Source of the DNA: Achatina immaculata
Lineage: Eukaryota > Mollusca > Gastropoda > Stylommatophora > Achatinidae
Direction of reading: 5' to 3'
DNA: 64,000 bases
Assembly (NCBI GenBank): GCA_009760885.1
Contig: CM019692.1
Coordinates: 56,968,964-57,032,963 of the forward strand
Both the position numbers and the translations under genes were made by a program. Below are positions 1 to 11,054 of the stretch, in pieces. Numbering within the stretch: the first letter of the stretch is position 1; each line of letters begins with the position of its first letter. The notes beneath the pieces are model-generated. The model worked only from the letters and a program-made list of their open reading frames with translations, was not told the DNA's origin and searched no databases.

Positions 1-210
1 GATTCGATCCAAGTGATGTTGTCGACAACACATCTTGAACTTATTTGTCAGAATTAAATAATGCAGTGAACATTTCATCGGACGTGGTCTAGTCGAGTGA
101 AATTTTAATGTTCGTGAAACCTCGAGGTGTTATGGTCAGAGAACCAAAGAACACGTCTACTGTCAGTCATTCAAAGAAAAATATTTAAATCACAAATGCC
201 AATGTTATAT
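1..210. other. unannotated sequence
   Basis: AT-rich sequence before the first tandem array. No open frame, transposon motif or repeat is recognised here. Confidence 0.5.
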
Positions 211-540
211 TTCGGCGCTAATGCATATCTCTGTTTCGGTTTCTAAATACGTTGCCCTGTTTCGGCGCTAATGCATATCTCTGTTTCGGTTTCTAAATAC
301 GTTGCCCTGTTTCGGCGCTAATGCATATCTCTGTTTCGGTTTCTAAATACGTTGCCCTGTTTCGGCGCTAATGCATATCTCTGTTTCGGTTTCTAAATAC
401 GTTGCCCTGTTTCGGCTCTAATGCATATCTCTGTTTCGGTTTCTAAATACGTTGCCCTGTTTCGGCGCTAATGCATGTTTCTGTTTCTATTTCTAAATAC
501 GTTGCCCTGTTTCAGCGCTAATGCATGTCTCAGTTTCTAT
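211..540. repeat. 50-bp minisatellite
   Basis: About 6.6 head-to-tail copies of a 50-bp unit that begins TTCGGCGCTAATGCATATCT. The first four copies are essentially identical. The fifth has one change and the last two are diverged (CTGTTTCTAT instead of CTGTTTCGGT), so the array has been homogenised at its left side and decays at its right edge. No coding potential. Confidence 0.95.
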
Positions 541-1365
541 TTTGTTGTTGTTTTTCCTCCTTTCATCGATTCCTTCCCTTACCCGGGGTAGGCTTCTAAA
601 ATAGGTTGAGTGTCAGGTATTTTAGGACCCACATTCAAACCATTGACAGTTACCTCGATTAAGTCAATCAATGTTGAGCTTAGCTGCATTTACCGAGAGT
701 GCGATCGTTAGGAAAGCTTCAAGGATTTTTACTTTTTTTTCCTCTCTCTCCCTCTCTGTAGTGTGTAATTTTCGTGAAAAGATTTATGGAATGTGAATAA
801 GCTCTTTTCACTTCTCGCATTTTTAAAGATTCATAAATGGGGGGGGGGGGGAGCAGTTTATGTAAGGTAGCTCAGTTGTTAATAGTTTAAGCTCTGCTTC
901 CATTACATCGTTTTGATAAACTTGTTATTTGCTTTCCCTCTTGTATCCTTCTTTCGGTGTGTGTTTTCTGTTGCCTGTCCGAGATTCTTTACCTTCAGAT
1001 ATGGTCTCTAACACGAGTTTGAGAAAAGCTATGAGCCTCCCACTGAAGCCTAGAGAATACGATGGACTTGGTCAGAGCAACGAGGCTACAGCATGACCAA
1101 CTAACACTCGAACGAGCGAGAAGAAGAACGACAGTTTGGAATAGTGGATCTACACTTCTTTTTTTTTTTTACTTCTTATTCCAGCGAGAGAAAAGAGACA
1201 TTAACAGGAAGAATCCAAACTTCAGATTCCCACTAAGCAATGACTGATAAACCTGTTAAGAAATGTTTCTGAAAACTGGAACATTGAACACTGCGAGAAA
1301 GTGCCAGAAAATGGTGAAAGTGTTTTTACAGTAGCTACACAGGTGATCTTACAGGAAACATTTTT
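541..1365. other. unannotated sequence with poly-G tract
   Basis: No gene recognised. It contains a C/T-rich stretch near 728-757 and a 13-base G run at 839-851. A 61-codon open frame at 1062-1247 has no recognisable motif and runs through a poly-T stretch, so it is not called. Confidence 0.5.
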
Positions 1366-1880
1366 AAGCATTTAAACAATTGGTTTATGTGCCTTTCTTT
1401 CTTGACAGAGGTAGCGTTTGATTACTTGAAGTAGCACGACACGATATAGTAAAGGTGTAATGTCCTGGAAGTGTTTCTTACCTTTCATTCGTCTAGTTTA
1501 GTTTTAAAGAATCCTTTTTGTCCACATTTTGGCATAGTGCCATTTACATTGAATTAATTTGTACGTGAATGACTACTATTCTCTTACTACACTAAAAGTG
1601 TTTGGCTAAAGACACTTCTACAGCTCAGAAATATTTCAAAATTTAGTTGTTGCTGCATGTGTGTATCTTTAATTTTCATAAAATATCGGCTAAAACTCTT
1701 TTACTGCTAGACTGGTTCTAGCGCCACAAGATCTCTCTTCGCACGAGAATATAGTCCACTCTATCATTGTTACTCCTTCGCTTACAACACAATATTAACA
1801 TTGTCTTAGGATATAAAGGAAATATGTGTACTTATTTATCTTGGCACAGGAAAAAAAACATACAGCTAATATCTTACATC

Positions 1881-2295
1881 AATAATACAGACCATTCTCG
1901 GTAATACGATCTCAGTAATACAGTCTCAGTAATACAACCTTAGTAATACAGTCTCATTAATACAATCAAAGTAATACAGTCTCATTAATACAATCTCAGT
2001 AATACAGTCTCATTAATACAATCTCAGTAATACAGTCTCATTAATACAATCTCAGTAATACAATCTCAATAATACAGTCTCATTAATACAATCTCAGTAA
2101 TACAGTCTCATTAATACAATCTCAGTAATACAGTCTCATTAATACAATCTCAGTAATACAGTCTCATTAATACAATCTCAGTAATACAGTCTCATTAATA
2201 CAATCTCAGTAATACAGTCTCAATAATACAATCTCAGTAATACAATCTCATTAATACAATCTCAGTAATACAGTCTCAGTAATACAGCCTCAGTA
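1881..2295. repeat. 14-bp satellite array, copy 1
   Basis: About 30 copies of a 14-bp unit (TAATACAGTCTCAT and variants) arranged largely as a 28-bp dimer that alternates ACAGTCTC and ACAATCTC, and AGTAAT with ATTAAT. It lies inside the first 1.13-kb duplicon. Confidence 0.93.
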
Positions 2296-3011
2296 CTGAT
2301 CACAGCAGCAATGCCAGTTCAAGCTTGCTTCTCACAACAAAAGCAGTTGTTGAAATCTGCACTGAAAACAGAACTCTGCTTATCATTTTAATGAAAACAG
2401 TTGTCTGAATTTGAGCACACTAGCTAAAACAACACTATATAATCAGTCTTCAATACAGTCATATTTCTTTTTTTTTCAGAATATACGTTCTTCTAAGCAT
2501 TTAAACAATTGGTTTATGTGCCTTTCTTTCTTGACAGAGGTAGCGTTTGATTACTTGAAGTAGCACGACACGATATAGTAAAGGTGTAATGTCCTGGAAG
2601 TGTTTCTTACCTTTCATTCGTCTAGTTTAGTTTTAAAGAATCCTTTTTGTCCACATTTTGGCATAGTGCCATTTACATTGAAATAATTTGTACGTGAATG
2701 ACTACTATTCTCTTACTACACTAAAAGTGTTTGGCTAAAGACACTTCTACAGCTCAGAAATATTTCAAAATTTAGTTGTTGCTGCATGTGTGTATCTTTA
2801 ATTTTCATAAAATATCGGCTAAAACTCTTTTACTGTTAGACTGGTTCTAGCGCCACAAGATCTCTCTTCGCACGAGAATATAGTCCACTCTATCATTGTT
2901 ACTCCTTCGCTTACAACACAATATTAACATTGTCTTAGGATATAAAGGAAATATGTGTACTTATTTATCTTGGCACAGGAAAAAAAAAACATACAGCTAA
3001 TATCTTACATC

Positions 3012-3426
3012 AATAATACAGACCATTCTCGGTAATACGATCTCAGTAATACAGTCTCAGTAATACAACCTCATTAATACAGTCTCATTAATACAATCAA
3101 AGTAATACAGTCTCATTAATACAATCTCAGTAATACAGTCTCAGTAATACAATCTCAGTAATACAGTCTCAGTAATACAGTCTCAGTAATACAATCTCAA
3201 TAATACAGTCTCATTAATACAATCTCAGTAATACAGTCTCATTAATACAATCTCAGTAATACAGTCTCAGTAATACAATCTCAATAATACAGTCTCATTA
3301 ATACAATCTCAGTAATACAGTCTCATTAATACAATCTCAGTAATACAGTCTCAATAATACAATCTCAGTAATACAATCTCATTAATACAATCTCAGTAAT
3401 ACAGTCTCAGTAATACAGCCTCAGTA
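3012..3426. repeat. 14-bp satellite array, copy 2
   Basis: The same 14/28-bp satellite as at 1881-2295, and of the same total length (about 415 bp), inside the second 1.13-kb duplicon. The order of variant units differs from copy 1, which suggests exchange within the arrays without change in length. Confidence 0.93.
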
Positions 3427-3626
3427 CTGATCACAGCAGCAATGCCAGTTCAAGCTTGCTTCTCACAACAAAAGCAGTTGTTGAAATCTGCACTGAAAAC
3501 AGAACTCTGCTTATCATTTTAATGAAAACAGTTGTCTGAATTTGAGCACACTAGCTAAAACAACACTATATAATCAGTCTTCAATACAGTCATATTTCTT
3601 TTTTTTTCAGAATATACGTTCTTCTA

Positions 3627-4011
3627 TGCATATAGACCACTCCTTGTGTCTGAAAAGTTCTTCTAGTGATGCTAACGCAAGTTCTTCCTTGTATCTAAAT
3701 CTGAGCACCTTCCAATGATAAACCATCCGGTACAGTGGGTTTATACGCCTTCCTGTATCTCGACCTTATCGCACGACGTTTCGGTTCTATTTCTGGAGCA
3801 GCCAAAATTAAAATGTTCAGTTCTATACATGTTTCCATGCATTTTCCTTTTGGCATGTTTTGCAGAGAATAATCATCGCACGTTGATTTAATTTCTTCCA
3901 CTTCTTATTGTTTCAGAATCTGCATATAATCTTACAACAATGTCAGTTGTTTTTTTAACTTTCAATACAAGTTTGCAGTGTTTTATTCATGAAATAATAT
4001 ACGTTGTCCGA
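3627..4011. other. unannotated sequence
   Basis: No feature recognised. A 68-codon minus-strand frame (3695-3901) has no known motif and no support. Confidence 0.45.
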
Positions 4012-4286
4012 TTAAGCCGTCAGCGGCCCTTAGCTGATATGATAGCGTCAGGGTAAAGAACCATAGCTGACCAATAGCCTGACTAACGTGTCAGGGATCG
4101 CCGTAGTCCCCATAATGGTGGTAAAGAAGCATTGCACAGCCCCCTTATTTTTAGCTGTACTCCGGGACCAAAAAAGTAGCTGCCATAACCTGGCCACACG
4201 CCGATACGATGCTGTGCCTCAACATCTCTACAGCATCGGCTGCAATGAACACCAGCTCGCAGTTACAGGGAGACAGCACAAGACAA
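4012..4286 (+). repeat. dispersed repeat R1, copy a
   Basis: Part of a repeat family seen four times in this window (also 24453-24716, 34596-34947 and 62573-62862). Shared blocks include GATATGATAGCGTCAGGG, GTGTCAGGGATCGCC, AAAGTAGCTGCCATAACC and GCCGATACGATGCTGT. Copy a lacks the internal block around CCCAGTAACAGGCATAACC that copy b has. It has no open frame, no terminal inverted repeat and no clear pol III promoter. It may be a SINE or a non-autonomous DNA element; class unknown. Confidence 0.8.
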
Positions 4287-4340
4287 GATAGTCTGTATCT
4301 TACTCAGTTACACAGTTCAGACGGACAGTTATTGTCAGTG

Positions 4341-4590
4341 AGAATAAACCAAATGCTCTAGTCATACTGTTATAAGAATAAACCAAATGCTCTGGCCATA
4401 CTGTTATAAGAAAAAAAACCAAATGCTCTGGCCATACTGTTATAAGAATAAATCAATGCTCTGGTCATGCTGTTATAAGAATAAACCAAATGCTTTGGTC
4501 ATACTGTTATAAGAATAAACCAAATGCTCTGGCCCTACTGTTATAAGAATAAACCAAATGCTCTGGCCATACTGTTATAAAAAAAAACCA
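4341..4590. repeat. 34-bp minisatellite
   Basis: About 7.3 copies of a unit of about 34 bp (AGAATAAACCAAATGCTCTG followed by GCCATACTGTTATA), with small length changes in its A-run. Confidence 0.92.
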
Positions 4591-4629
4591 ACTATCTAAA
4601 GCTCGGAGGCTACCAATATTTGTTGTTTC

Positions 4630-4865
4630 CGTTGTTTTGTTTGCAACAGAACAACTGCTTGTTTGTTGCTTAACTGTTTCTGTTGTTATGTTTGCACTAA
4701 ACAACTGTTTATTTGTTGCTTAACTATTTCTGTTTTTGCTCTGTCTGCACTAAACAACTGTTTGTTTGCTGCTTAACTGTTTCTGTTGTTCTGTTTGCAC
4801 TAAACAACTGTTTATTTGTTGCTGAACTGTTTCTGGTTTTGCTCTGTCTGCACTAAACAACTGCC
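4630..4865. repeat. minisatellite with 103-bp higher-order unit
   Basis: The anchor AACAACTG occurs at 4650, 4700, 4753, 4803 and 4856, so spacing alternates 50, 53, 50, 53. The two monomer types differ at their ends (TTGTTCTGTTT type against TTTTGCTCTGTCT type). This is a dimeric higher-order repeat. Confidence 0.88.
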
Positions 4866-5659
4866 GTGTGAGCTCTGTGTTCGGTGCGTGCAGGAATGAG
4901 TATTTTTGTGAAGCCACGTGGCTTAGCTGGTGTCTATAATAGATGGTTGTCTGGGTTATATAGCGTAACGAACATATTTTGTTTAGAATGCATGAGGCCA
5001 AATCGATGAATGTATTGTCGCCCCAGGTTTGGTGATGCAGTGAGTTTTTTAAAATTTAAATTCAAGTTTTTTTTCCCTTTCTATCTCTGTAGATTTGTGG
5101 ATCACGTGGTTTTCACAGCTTCCGGGCGCGTAAGACAGGAGCTGGCATTTGTAATCTCCTAAGGCAGAGATTTCCTTTTTTTTTTTTTTTAACCAAAGGA
5201 GCCCTAGGGGCAGAAACAGTTCTTGCAGGATCTGCCATCAGTACTTTTACACTAATGTTAGGAACATTCAATAAGGACTGCTCCGTTTTATACATCTTTT
5301 AAAATTGAATTCATGAATTCAAGGGGGGAAAAAGTACATTCTGCACCTACTTAATTGTGCTGGAGACTTTACTTGCAAAATTGCAGCATTTAAATCAGAA
5401 TATATTAATTTATGATAGGCTCAGGTGAGGTTGCTTTTGATGACACCTGGAGTTGTAGCTGTCACTTGTAAGCGCATGTTCTCATCTATATTCAGTCTGT
5501 TTCAACATTTAGTCTTCGTGACTGTAAAGAGTGTGAAGGTTTGCTTACAAAGGTATGTTACTGCGAAACAAACAAAAACAAATTTAAATCGTCATTGTTT
5601 AAATCATAATACTATATTCTGTGGGATATTTTAATCCAGAAGTGTCCATGTCTTTTCCA
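4866..5659. other. unannotated sequence
   Basis: No gene or transposon recognised. A poly-T run lies at about 5169-5190. Open frames here are short and without motifs. Confidence 0.45.
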
Positions 5660-5804
5660 GGGATCACATACAAAAACAACGGAAGAAAACGCGAAAAACA
5701 GACGAAAAATTAACATTTCTCTTCTTGGTCTCCTTCTTGCGAGAAGACGGGCACAGAATGCGCATTCTGTTTTCATTTGTTGTGTTGTTTTTGTATATGA
5801 TCCC
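5660..5804. mobile_element. foldback / MITE candidate
   Basis: Imperfect inverted repeats bound about 145 bp: the left end reads GGGATCACATACAAAAACAAC without its last base and the right end is its reverse complement apart from one or two changes. An internal 16-bp perfect palindrome (CAGAATGCGCATTCTG) lies near 5754-5769. No clear target-site duplication is seen. The size and inverted ends suggest a MITE or foldback element; the superfamily cannot be assigned. Confidence 0.6.
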
Positions 5805-6089
5805 CGAAAAAAAAAGGCTTTTGCAGAAATATTGGATTGTTGTACGTTCTTCATTTATATGTGCTTGTCTTATTTTCTGCCATTCTTGTTTCTGCCCACT
5901 TTCCTCACTCATTCTTTCCTTTTATGAAACTGAACCATACGCCTCTATCTATCTTCATTGTTAGAACCAGTTTTAGCGGAGTCGTCACTTCTCTTATCTC
6001 TCACCATTTTCTTCTCCCGAAATTTTGTTTTGAAAGAATTATCTGCTGACATTTTTCAGATTTGTTCATTCTCTTTTAAGGACAATTCG

Positions 6090-6690
6090 TTGGCGCTGGA
6101 AGATTTAAAACAGGGATTTTTAAGTCTATAGTAATTTCCATAAATGAACATAAAAGTAGTCCCTCAAGTCTTCTATAAAAAGAACATACATGTTGGAGGA
6201 TTTAAAGCTTTAACATCTATCTTCATAGAGGGTAATTTCATTTGTAAACAGAAAATCACTGAGATTTTCGAAGCTTACAAGTACTCCTCAAAGTCTACAT
6301 TCACTCCAAAATGTTAACTTACTTTGAAATTATTCCACTTTACTCTCAGTTTGAAGTACTTTACCATGGTACCCTGCATTTCAATTTTTATTTTATTTAG
6401 ATATACAAATATATCAGACAGATATGCTATTTTGTAAGCAGCAGTTATCTTTTATTTTGCAAGCGAGTTCTAAACCACATTCGGATAGAAATAATATGAT
6501 TTCCTCATGTAGTTCATTAAACAAGGCAAGCACATTTCCACAAGAAAGCCAGGGAAATTAGGCTTGACGATGTCAAATATTGTGCGTGCTACAGGTAAAT
6601 CCTTGAATTAAGTTGTCTTGCTTTTATAAAAGCTGCTATTTTTATTGCATCATTCAGTATTTCCTTCTAGTTTTTTTTTCTCCAGATAAG
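6090..6690 (-). pseudogene. degenerate hAT (ZBED5-like) transposase fragment
   Basis: Read on the minus strand, short in-frame blocks resemble the hAT transposase/ZBED5-type family in the right order: ILNDAIKIAAFIKARQLNSR near 6600-6660, then a block like 'LFNELHEEI' near 6500-6520, then YKIAYLSDIFVYLNKIKIEM near 6370-6430. In the family these belong to the conserved central to C-terminal part (the ...NFIKARPLNSR... and ...AYLADIF..LN.LN..MQG... segments). Stops and frame changes separate the blocks, so it cannot code for a protein. No ends or target duplication were found. The call rests on remembered family patterns, so moderate confidence. Confidence 0.6.
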
Positions 6691-7504
6691 AGGAAAACAT
6701 GACAGCGAGTTGTAAGAATTTCGATCATCAGCTTATTCTCATGAGTTTCTCAACCATATTTGAAAAAGTGCTCATCATATTTTTTGTTGTTGATGTAGTT
6801 GTTTTGTTTCTGTACTTCTTTTATTATTCTGCTCGGCTGAATAGTTCAAAGAGAACAGTGACGTTGGTAAGCCTTCACAGGTCGTGGGAGGTTTTTATCC
6901 AGTCACATCAGATGATGTACTGTTGGTATTCAGTTACTTATCCATTACACAGATGTGAATTAATTCTTTTTGTTAAAGCATATCTTTTATACATGCACGC
7001 ACGCACACACACATAATATATATTTTTATGTATTTTATGCACTCAAACTGATATGTGTGTGTGTGTGCGCGCGCGCGCAAAACTATAGTCGACACACCTA
7101 GCTGCTATCATTGATGAACTGCTACTGGTAACTTTATACACGGCGGCCTTTCGTGTGGCAAAACCTGTGACGCATGCGCAGTTGTCGTGTCTGCTACCAT
7201 GCAGTAGCGCTATCTATGAAATAAGAAACAAACGGGGAAACCTAGCAAGCTCTGGCTGCGCCTCTGGCAAATATCATGTGTTCAGATGCGAAAAAGAAAT
7301 GATTCTCTTTTATAGTGTGAAAAACAAATAAATCGTATTTTGTATTTGCCTTGCGACGCCTCATATACCTATGGCGGTGCACAGAGGGTTCACAGAGCAC
7401 AGTATGAAAAAACTGCCCTAACGAACCAGTTTAGAACCAACAATAAATTTTAGTGTGAGCATATCTCCAGCATATATACGGATAAATATATATGAATAAA
7501 TATC
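6691..7504. other. unannotated sequence with short microsatellites
   Basis: A (CA)n stretch lies near 6993-7013 and a (TG)n/(CG)n stretch at about 7054-7078. The 105-codon frame at 6699-7016 is low-complexity hydrophobic and overlaps the edge of the hAT relic on the other strand; not called. Confidence 0.4.
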
Positions 7505-8074
7505 TGTAGATGAATACGGGGGAGCAGAAAATGATGTTAAAGCTAGAATAACCAAGGCCAGGACAGCATTTATCCAACTTAACAAAATATTGTCACCAAA
7601 GAACATCAAAACAAGAACCAAACTTAGGCTTTTCAATACAAACGTAAAAACTGTCCTCCTATATGGTTCAGAGACATGGGTTATGACCAAGACATTACAA
7701 CAGAGGATACAAACATTCATGAGCTACTGCTTGATGAGGATTTTAAACATTAAATGGCAGGACAAGATCAAGAACGAATAGGTGTAGGTAAGGTCAGGAT
7801 ACGACCTATGAACCTATAAATCATGTATAGGAAATGGAGATGGATTGGCCAGACACTGAGGAAACCCGACGTCAGCATAGCAAGATAGGCACTGACATGG
7901 AATCCGGAAGGAAATAGAAAACGAGGAAGACCTAGACTTACGTGGATAAGAGAAATTATGACAGTGCTCAGAGACAAGGGATACATATGGAAGAAAACAG
8001 AGAATAATTTCAAGAACAGGGATGACTGGAGAGCCTGTATCCGTGGCCTATGCTGTCAATGGATTGAACGGCGG

Positions 8075-8103
<29 letters not shown>
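7505..8103 (+). pseudogene. LINE family E, 3' end (RTE-like C-terminus) with (ATG)n tail
   Basis: This is the C-terminal end of a non-LTR retrotransposon polyprotein, 5'-truncated. Blocks in order are a stretch ending 'AFIQLNKILSPKNIKTRTK', then 'LRLFNTNVKTVLLYGSETW', 'LMRILNIKW', 'WRWIGQTLRK', 'GNRKRGRPRLTW' and 'WIERR'. In RTE-type LINEs these follow the reverse transcriptase and end the protein. A stop after 'KIKNE' (7781) and further frame changes break the frame. The copy ends in a (GATGAT)n tail at about 8073-8105, as expected for target-primed retrotransposition. Upstream RT and endonuclease parts are missing. Confidence 0.85.
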
Positions 8104-8105
<2 letters not shown>

Positions 8106-8191
8106 TAATTCCAAGAACAGGGATGACTGGAGAGCCTTTATCCGTGGCCTATGCTCTCAATGGATTGAACGGCGATGATGATGATGATGAT
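8104..8191 (+). repeat. second copy of LINE E 3' terminus
   Basis: The last ~90 bp of the preceding LINE (AATAATT-CAAGAACAGGGA through GGATTGAACGGCG and a (ATG)n tail) are repeated directly after it. This is either tandem duplication by slippage at the tail or a second, very short insertion. Confidence 0.85.
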
Positions 8192-8280
8192 CTCCATCAT
8201 ATCTTTTAAACAATCATTTTGTCCCAGACGCAGTGATCTCCATCATATCTTTTAAATAATTATTTTGTCCGAGACGCAAG
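8189..8280. repeat. 46-bp tandem duplication
   Basis: Two copies of a 46-bp unit beginning GATCTCCATCATATCTTTTA, starting at 8189 and 8235, with a few differences. Confidence 0.85.
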
Positions 8281-8796
8281 CGGAAACAAAGAAAAGAATA
8301 CGGGGAGAAAAAGGAAAAGAAAAACAAAGCAGACTATCACCTTTCTTTCGCACGCCAAAATCACGACATCTAAGAATTTTTCACATCCTCGACATCCTAA
8401 TCTAACACCCTGGGCTGGTTTAATGAAGGAACAATACACATCTGTAAAGGTTTTTAAAGAAACACTATCACATCTTGAGAATGAAGCCCTCTATCAGCGC
8501 TCGAGTGGAAATTCCCAATTAGTCCACGGGTTTAAAATTTTCATCCTCTCCACTCGAAATACCCGCACGAAATTAGAAAGCATATTTTTCACTCGCGCTT
8601 TTGATGATAATGAACTGTTTCCACATTATGTTTACGATTTAAAAAAAAAATGCAGCTTGTTTGTTTCCAAAACCCAAAATCTGGGGACGTTAATTAAGCA
8701 GGCTTGTGAACACGTGAGTGTATGCCTCGTTGTGTCAGTCAATAGCTGTAATGATGTGTCTGCTAGCTTCTACGATTTTTCTTCTTTTTTTTTTTT
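8281..8796. other. unannotated sequence
   Basis: No recognised feature. An open frame runs from 8423 into the RNase H domain downstream, but its first 120 residues are unlike LINE protein and cross a poly-T run at about 8780-8796, so the overlap is probably chance. Confidence 0.4.
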
Positions 8797-9595
8797 TCAA
8801 ATTGCCACCTCGCCCGACAGAGTTAATATAGTGCTTCCTTTCCACCCTCATGGTCGTATGGTTTGGGTTGAAGATCTCATTCAGTGTCACTGTAGGTCTT
8901 CCGATACGGTAATATATACAGATGGCTCATTGACCCGGAACAGCAAAAATGGCTGGGGTTTTGTTGCCGACCGAAATGGAAGAGTCCTGGCACAAGGTTC
9001 GGGAGTCTTTGCAGTCACCACATCAAGCATGCGAAAGGAAAATTGAGGCTGTGTTGGCGGCACTGGAATGGCTAGAAGCCCATAATGCGGTTAACGGTGT
9101 CATTGTGACGGATTCACAGAGTATGCTTCGCAAAATTGAGGAGAAATGGTTTCGAAAAGAATACGTTCATCTGTTACGCCGTTCAGATGTGACGAGGCTA
9201 ACGTGGATTTACTGTCCAGGTCGTGTGGGGGTACATGGGAATGAAATGGCGGATAGACTTGCTGGACAGGCTAAAATAGAAGGCATGCTGAGAAAAGACA
9301 AGAGTGGCATGGCTAAAGCTGTATTGGACAGACTGCGGGAAAATGAAGAGCGGGAATGGAAGAACAATGTAGTTATGAGGAGATCAGTGGAGCTGGGACA
9401 AAAATTAAGTTGCTGGCATGAAATCCAAACTGTGTGCCTGAAAGAAAACACATCGTAAACAGCCAACACTTGAGGGGAATTACTAGCAAGCAAACTCTTG
9501 GGTAGGCGCTGCGGCATGCGGAAGAGCATATATGGGGCTGTCCTGAATGCACTGATGCCAGAGTCTGAACTTTGAACCTTGAACTTTGGTTAAGA
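8797..9595 (+). pseudogene. LINE family F: RNase H domain and 3' end
   Basis: A type I RNase H domain of the kind that follows the reverse transcriptase in I-group non-LTR retrotransposons (RNA strand removal during insertion). All four acidic active-site positions can be seen: D in YTDGSLT, E in KIEAVLAALEWL, D in VTDSQSML and D in HGNEMADRLAG. The order and spacing are normal. One frameshift near 9030-9045 splits the domain: the first half is open to 9046, and the second half reads in another frame to 9458. The copy is 5'-truncated, with no RT or endonuclease. The 3' part (about 9438-9595) recurs at 11055-11215 and 55601-55820. Confidence 0.88.
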
Positions 9596-9599
9596 CACT

Positions 9600-10150
9600 T
9601 GTCTACCGTCATCTGGCACTGCTACAGCTCGACTGTGACACCCGCTACATCTTATCTTGCCCTCACCCCTATAACACTATCCCCAGTTAGCCTACAAACG
9701 GGGACCAAACATGAAGGATATCCTAGTACATGGTCGCCTTAGGCGGGATACTGCCTTTGTTGAACTAAAAAAAAAAAAACCGCCCTTACTGTGTCATCTT
9801 CCTTGTAGTCTGGGAAACGAAATCAACTAATCTTCCAGAAATTGTCCTCAGTTTCCATGCAAGTCCCACAGCTTAGTGTATTCCTTTGTATGCAGAAAAC
9901 AGTGTAGGATAACTGACACGTTATTGACTGGTCTCAGATTAGGTGACTGCATTTAGAAACATTTTATGACATCTCCCAGCATGCTCCTAAGCCACTCTCT
10001 TATCATCTTAACGGTCCCAACCACAGAGGAAAGTCTGATTTCCTACTAACAGCCATTAAACAATATCACCAATGACAGGAGTTCGAGAATCGCTACATAT
10101 TGGAGTATGAGACATTGGAGCCGCAGGGATTGAGCTTTAAATTCGGCTAT
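9600..10150 (+). pseudogene. Penelope-like element, degenerate GIY-YIG region
   Basis: This aligns by eye with the better copy at 54541-55042. Shared blocks include 'LAYKRGPNMKDILVHGRL' (here near 9688-9745), a GGCCTCAGATTAGG-like stretch (GGTCTCAGATTAGGTGAC), CAACCACAGAGG-AAATCTGA and the end 'LEPQGLS'. Penelope-like elements carry a GIY-YIG endonuclease after their reverse transcriptase. Here the endonuclease frame is destroyed by several indels and stops. It starts within 100 bp of the RNase H LINE end. Confidence 0.7.
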
Positions 10151-10630
10151 ACTTAACTTTTCCTTTCTTCACAATCTGTCCCCTTCTTACTATGTTCTCG
10201 TCTACTCTATCTTCACCTGCAACTTATATTCTAGGACCTTCACCGCACTATATTACAAACCTTCTATTCCAACTACATTAATCTATTCCACTCTTCCTTT
10301 TCTCTCATTGACAACCAGTGTATCCCTCTCTCTTCTTTCCCTACCCCTTCTTAACTACCAGCCAGACTGGCATCACACCCGGCAAGTCTTCATTTACACA
10401 TTCACAGTACTTCACCACGCGCACTTCCAGGTTCTTCAAAGTCACACATTTAAGCGCTCCCTTTTTTTTCTATTATTTTGCCCATTCCTATTTGTTATAT
10501 TTTAATGATGTGAATTTATATTTCCTCTTCTTTTCCCGTTTCTTTGTCCTGAATGCTTTTGTATGATTAAGATGTAAATAGAAACGTTACAACTGTTTGC
10601 TCGTTAATTAATAAAACTATTCCTACCTTT
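10151..10630 (+). mobile_element. Penelope-like element 3' region
   Basis: C/T-rich 3' region of the same element. The terminal block (TTTTGTATGATTAAG, then GAAACGTTACAAC, then TTAATAAAACTATTCCTAC) matches the tail of the copy at 55440-55520. That tail carries a hammerhead-ribozyme-like remnant, which is more decayed here. Short open frames (10308-10566) are low complexity and not called. Confidence 0.65.
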
Positions 10631-11054
10631 GTTCTAAATAGCTTTAACATTCTGAGGGTTAGAAAAAAGAGAAAGAGACTTTGAAGTATAAATATCCATT
10701 TTATATGTACTCTCATTAACAGTTAAGACAAGTACAAGACAAAAACGAGGACTTTTCCATTTCCAGTGATCTGAACACAACTAAGGGACATGGAAGAAAG
10801 ATGAAATATGTAACGAGAGAATTACAGCGAACTTTCGGTCAAAAAATGGACAAAATAAGAACAAACCAGTGCTTGACAGCCCCAGGTCTCGACCCAAGTG
10901 CTTCACTTGCTCTGAGGGATGGGGGGGGGGGGGGGGGAGAGAATATTAGGGGGAAAAAGGTTAAAAAAGAAAATGACAAGATTTTAGGAAAGTCTTACTA
11001 GTGTGTTTTCAAACCTAAACATTAGAGCAACAACTGCACTCGCTACTGTTCGTT
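10631..11054. other. unannotated sequence with poly-G tract
   Basis: No gene seen. A run of about 17 G lies at 10921-10937. Confidence 0.45.

Larger units (their letters stand above)
1366..3626. repeat. 1.13-kb tandem duplication
   Basis: The segment 1366-2494 is repeated immediately as 2495-3626. Both copies share the same left flank (AAGCATTTAAACAATTGG), the same central satellite and the same right end (CAGAATATACGTTCTTCTA). Differences are a few substitutions and a two-base change in a poly-A run. The near identity of long non-repetitive parts indicates a recent duplication. No open frame of note exists in either copy. Confidence 0.93.

Noticed and set aside
6699..7016. 105-codon plus-strand frame
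   Set aside because: Hydrophobic, T-rich, runs into a (CA)n tract, and lies next to a hAT relic on the other strand. No motif.
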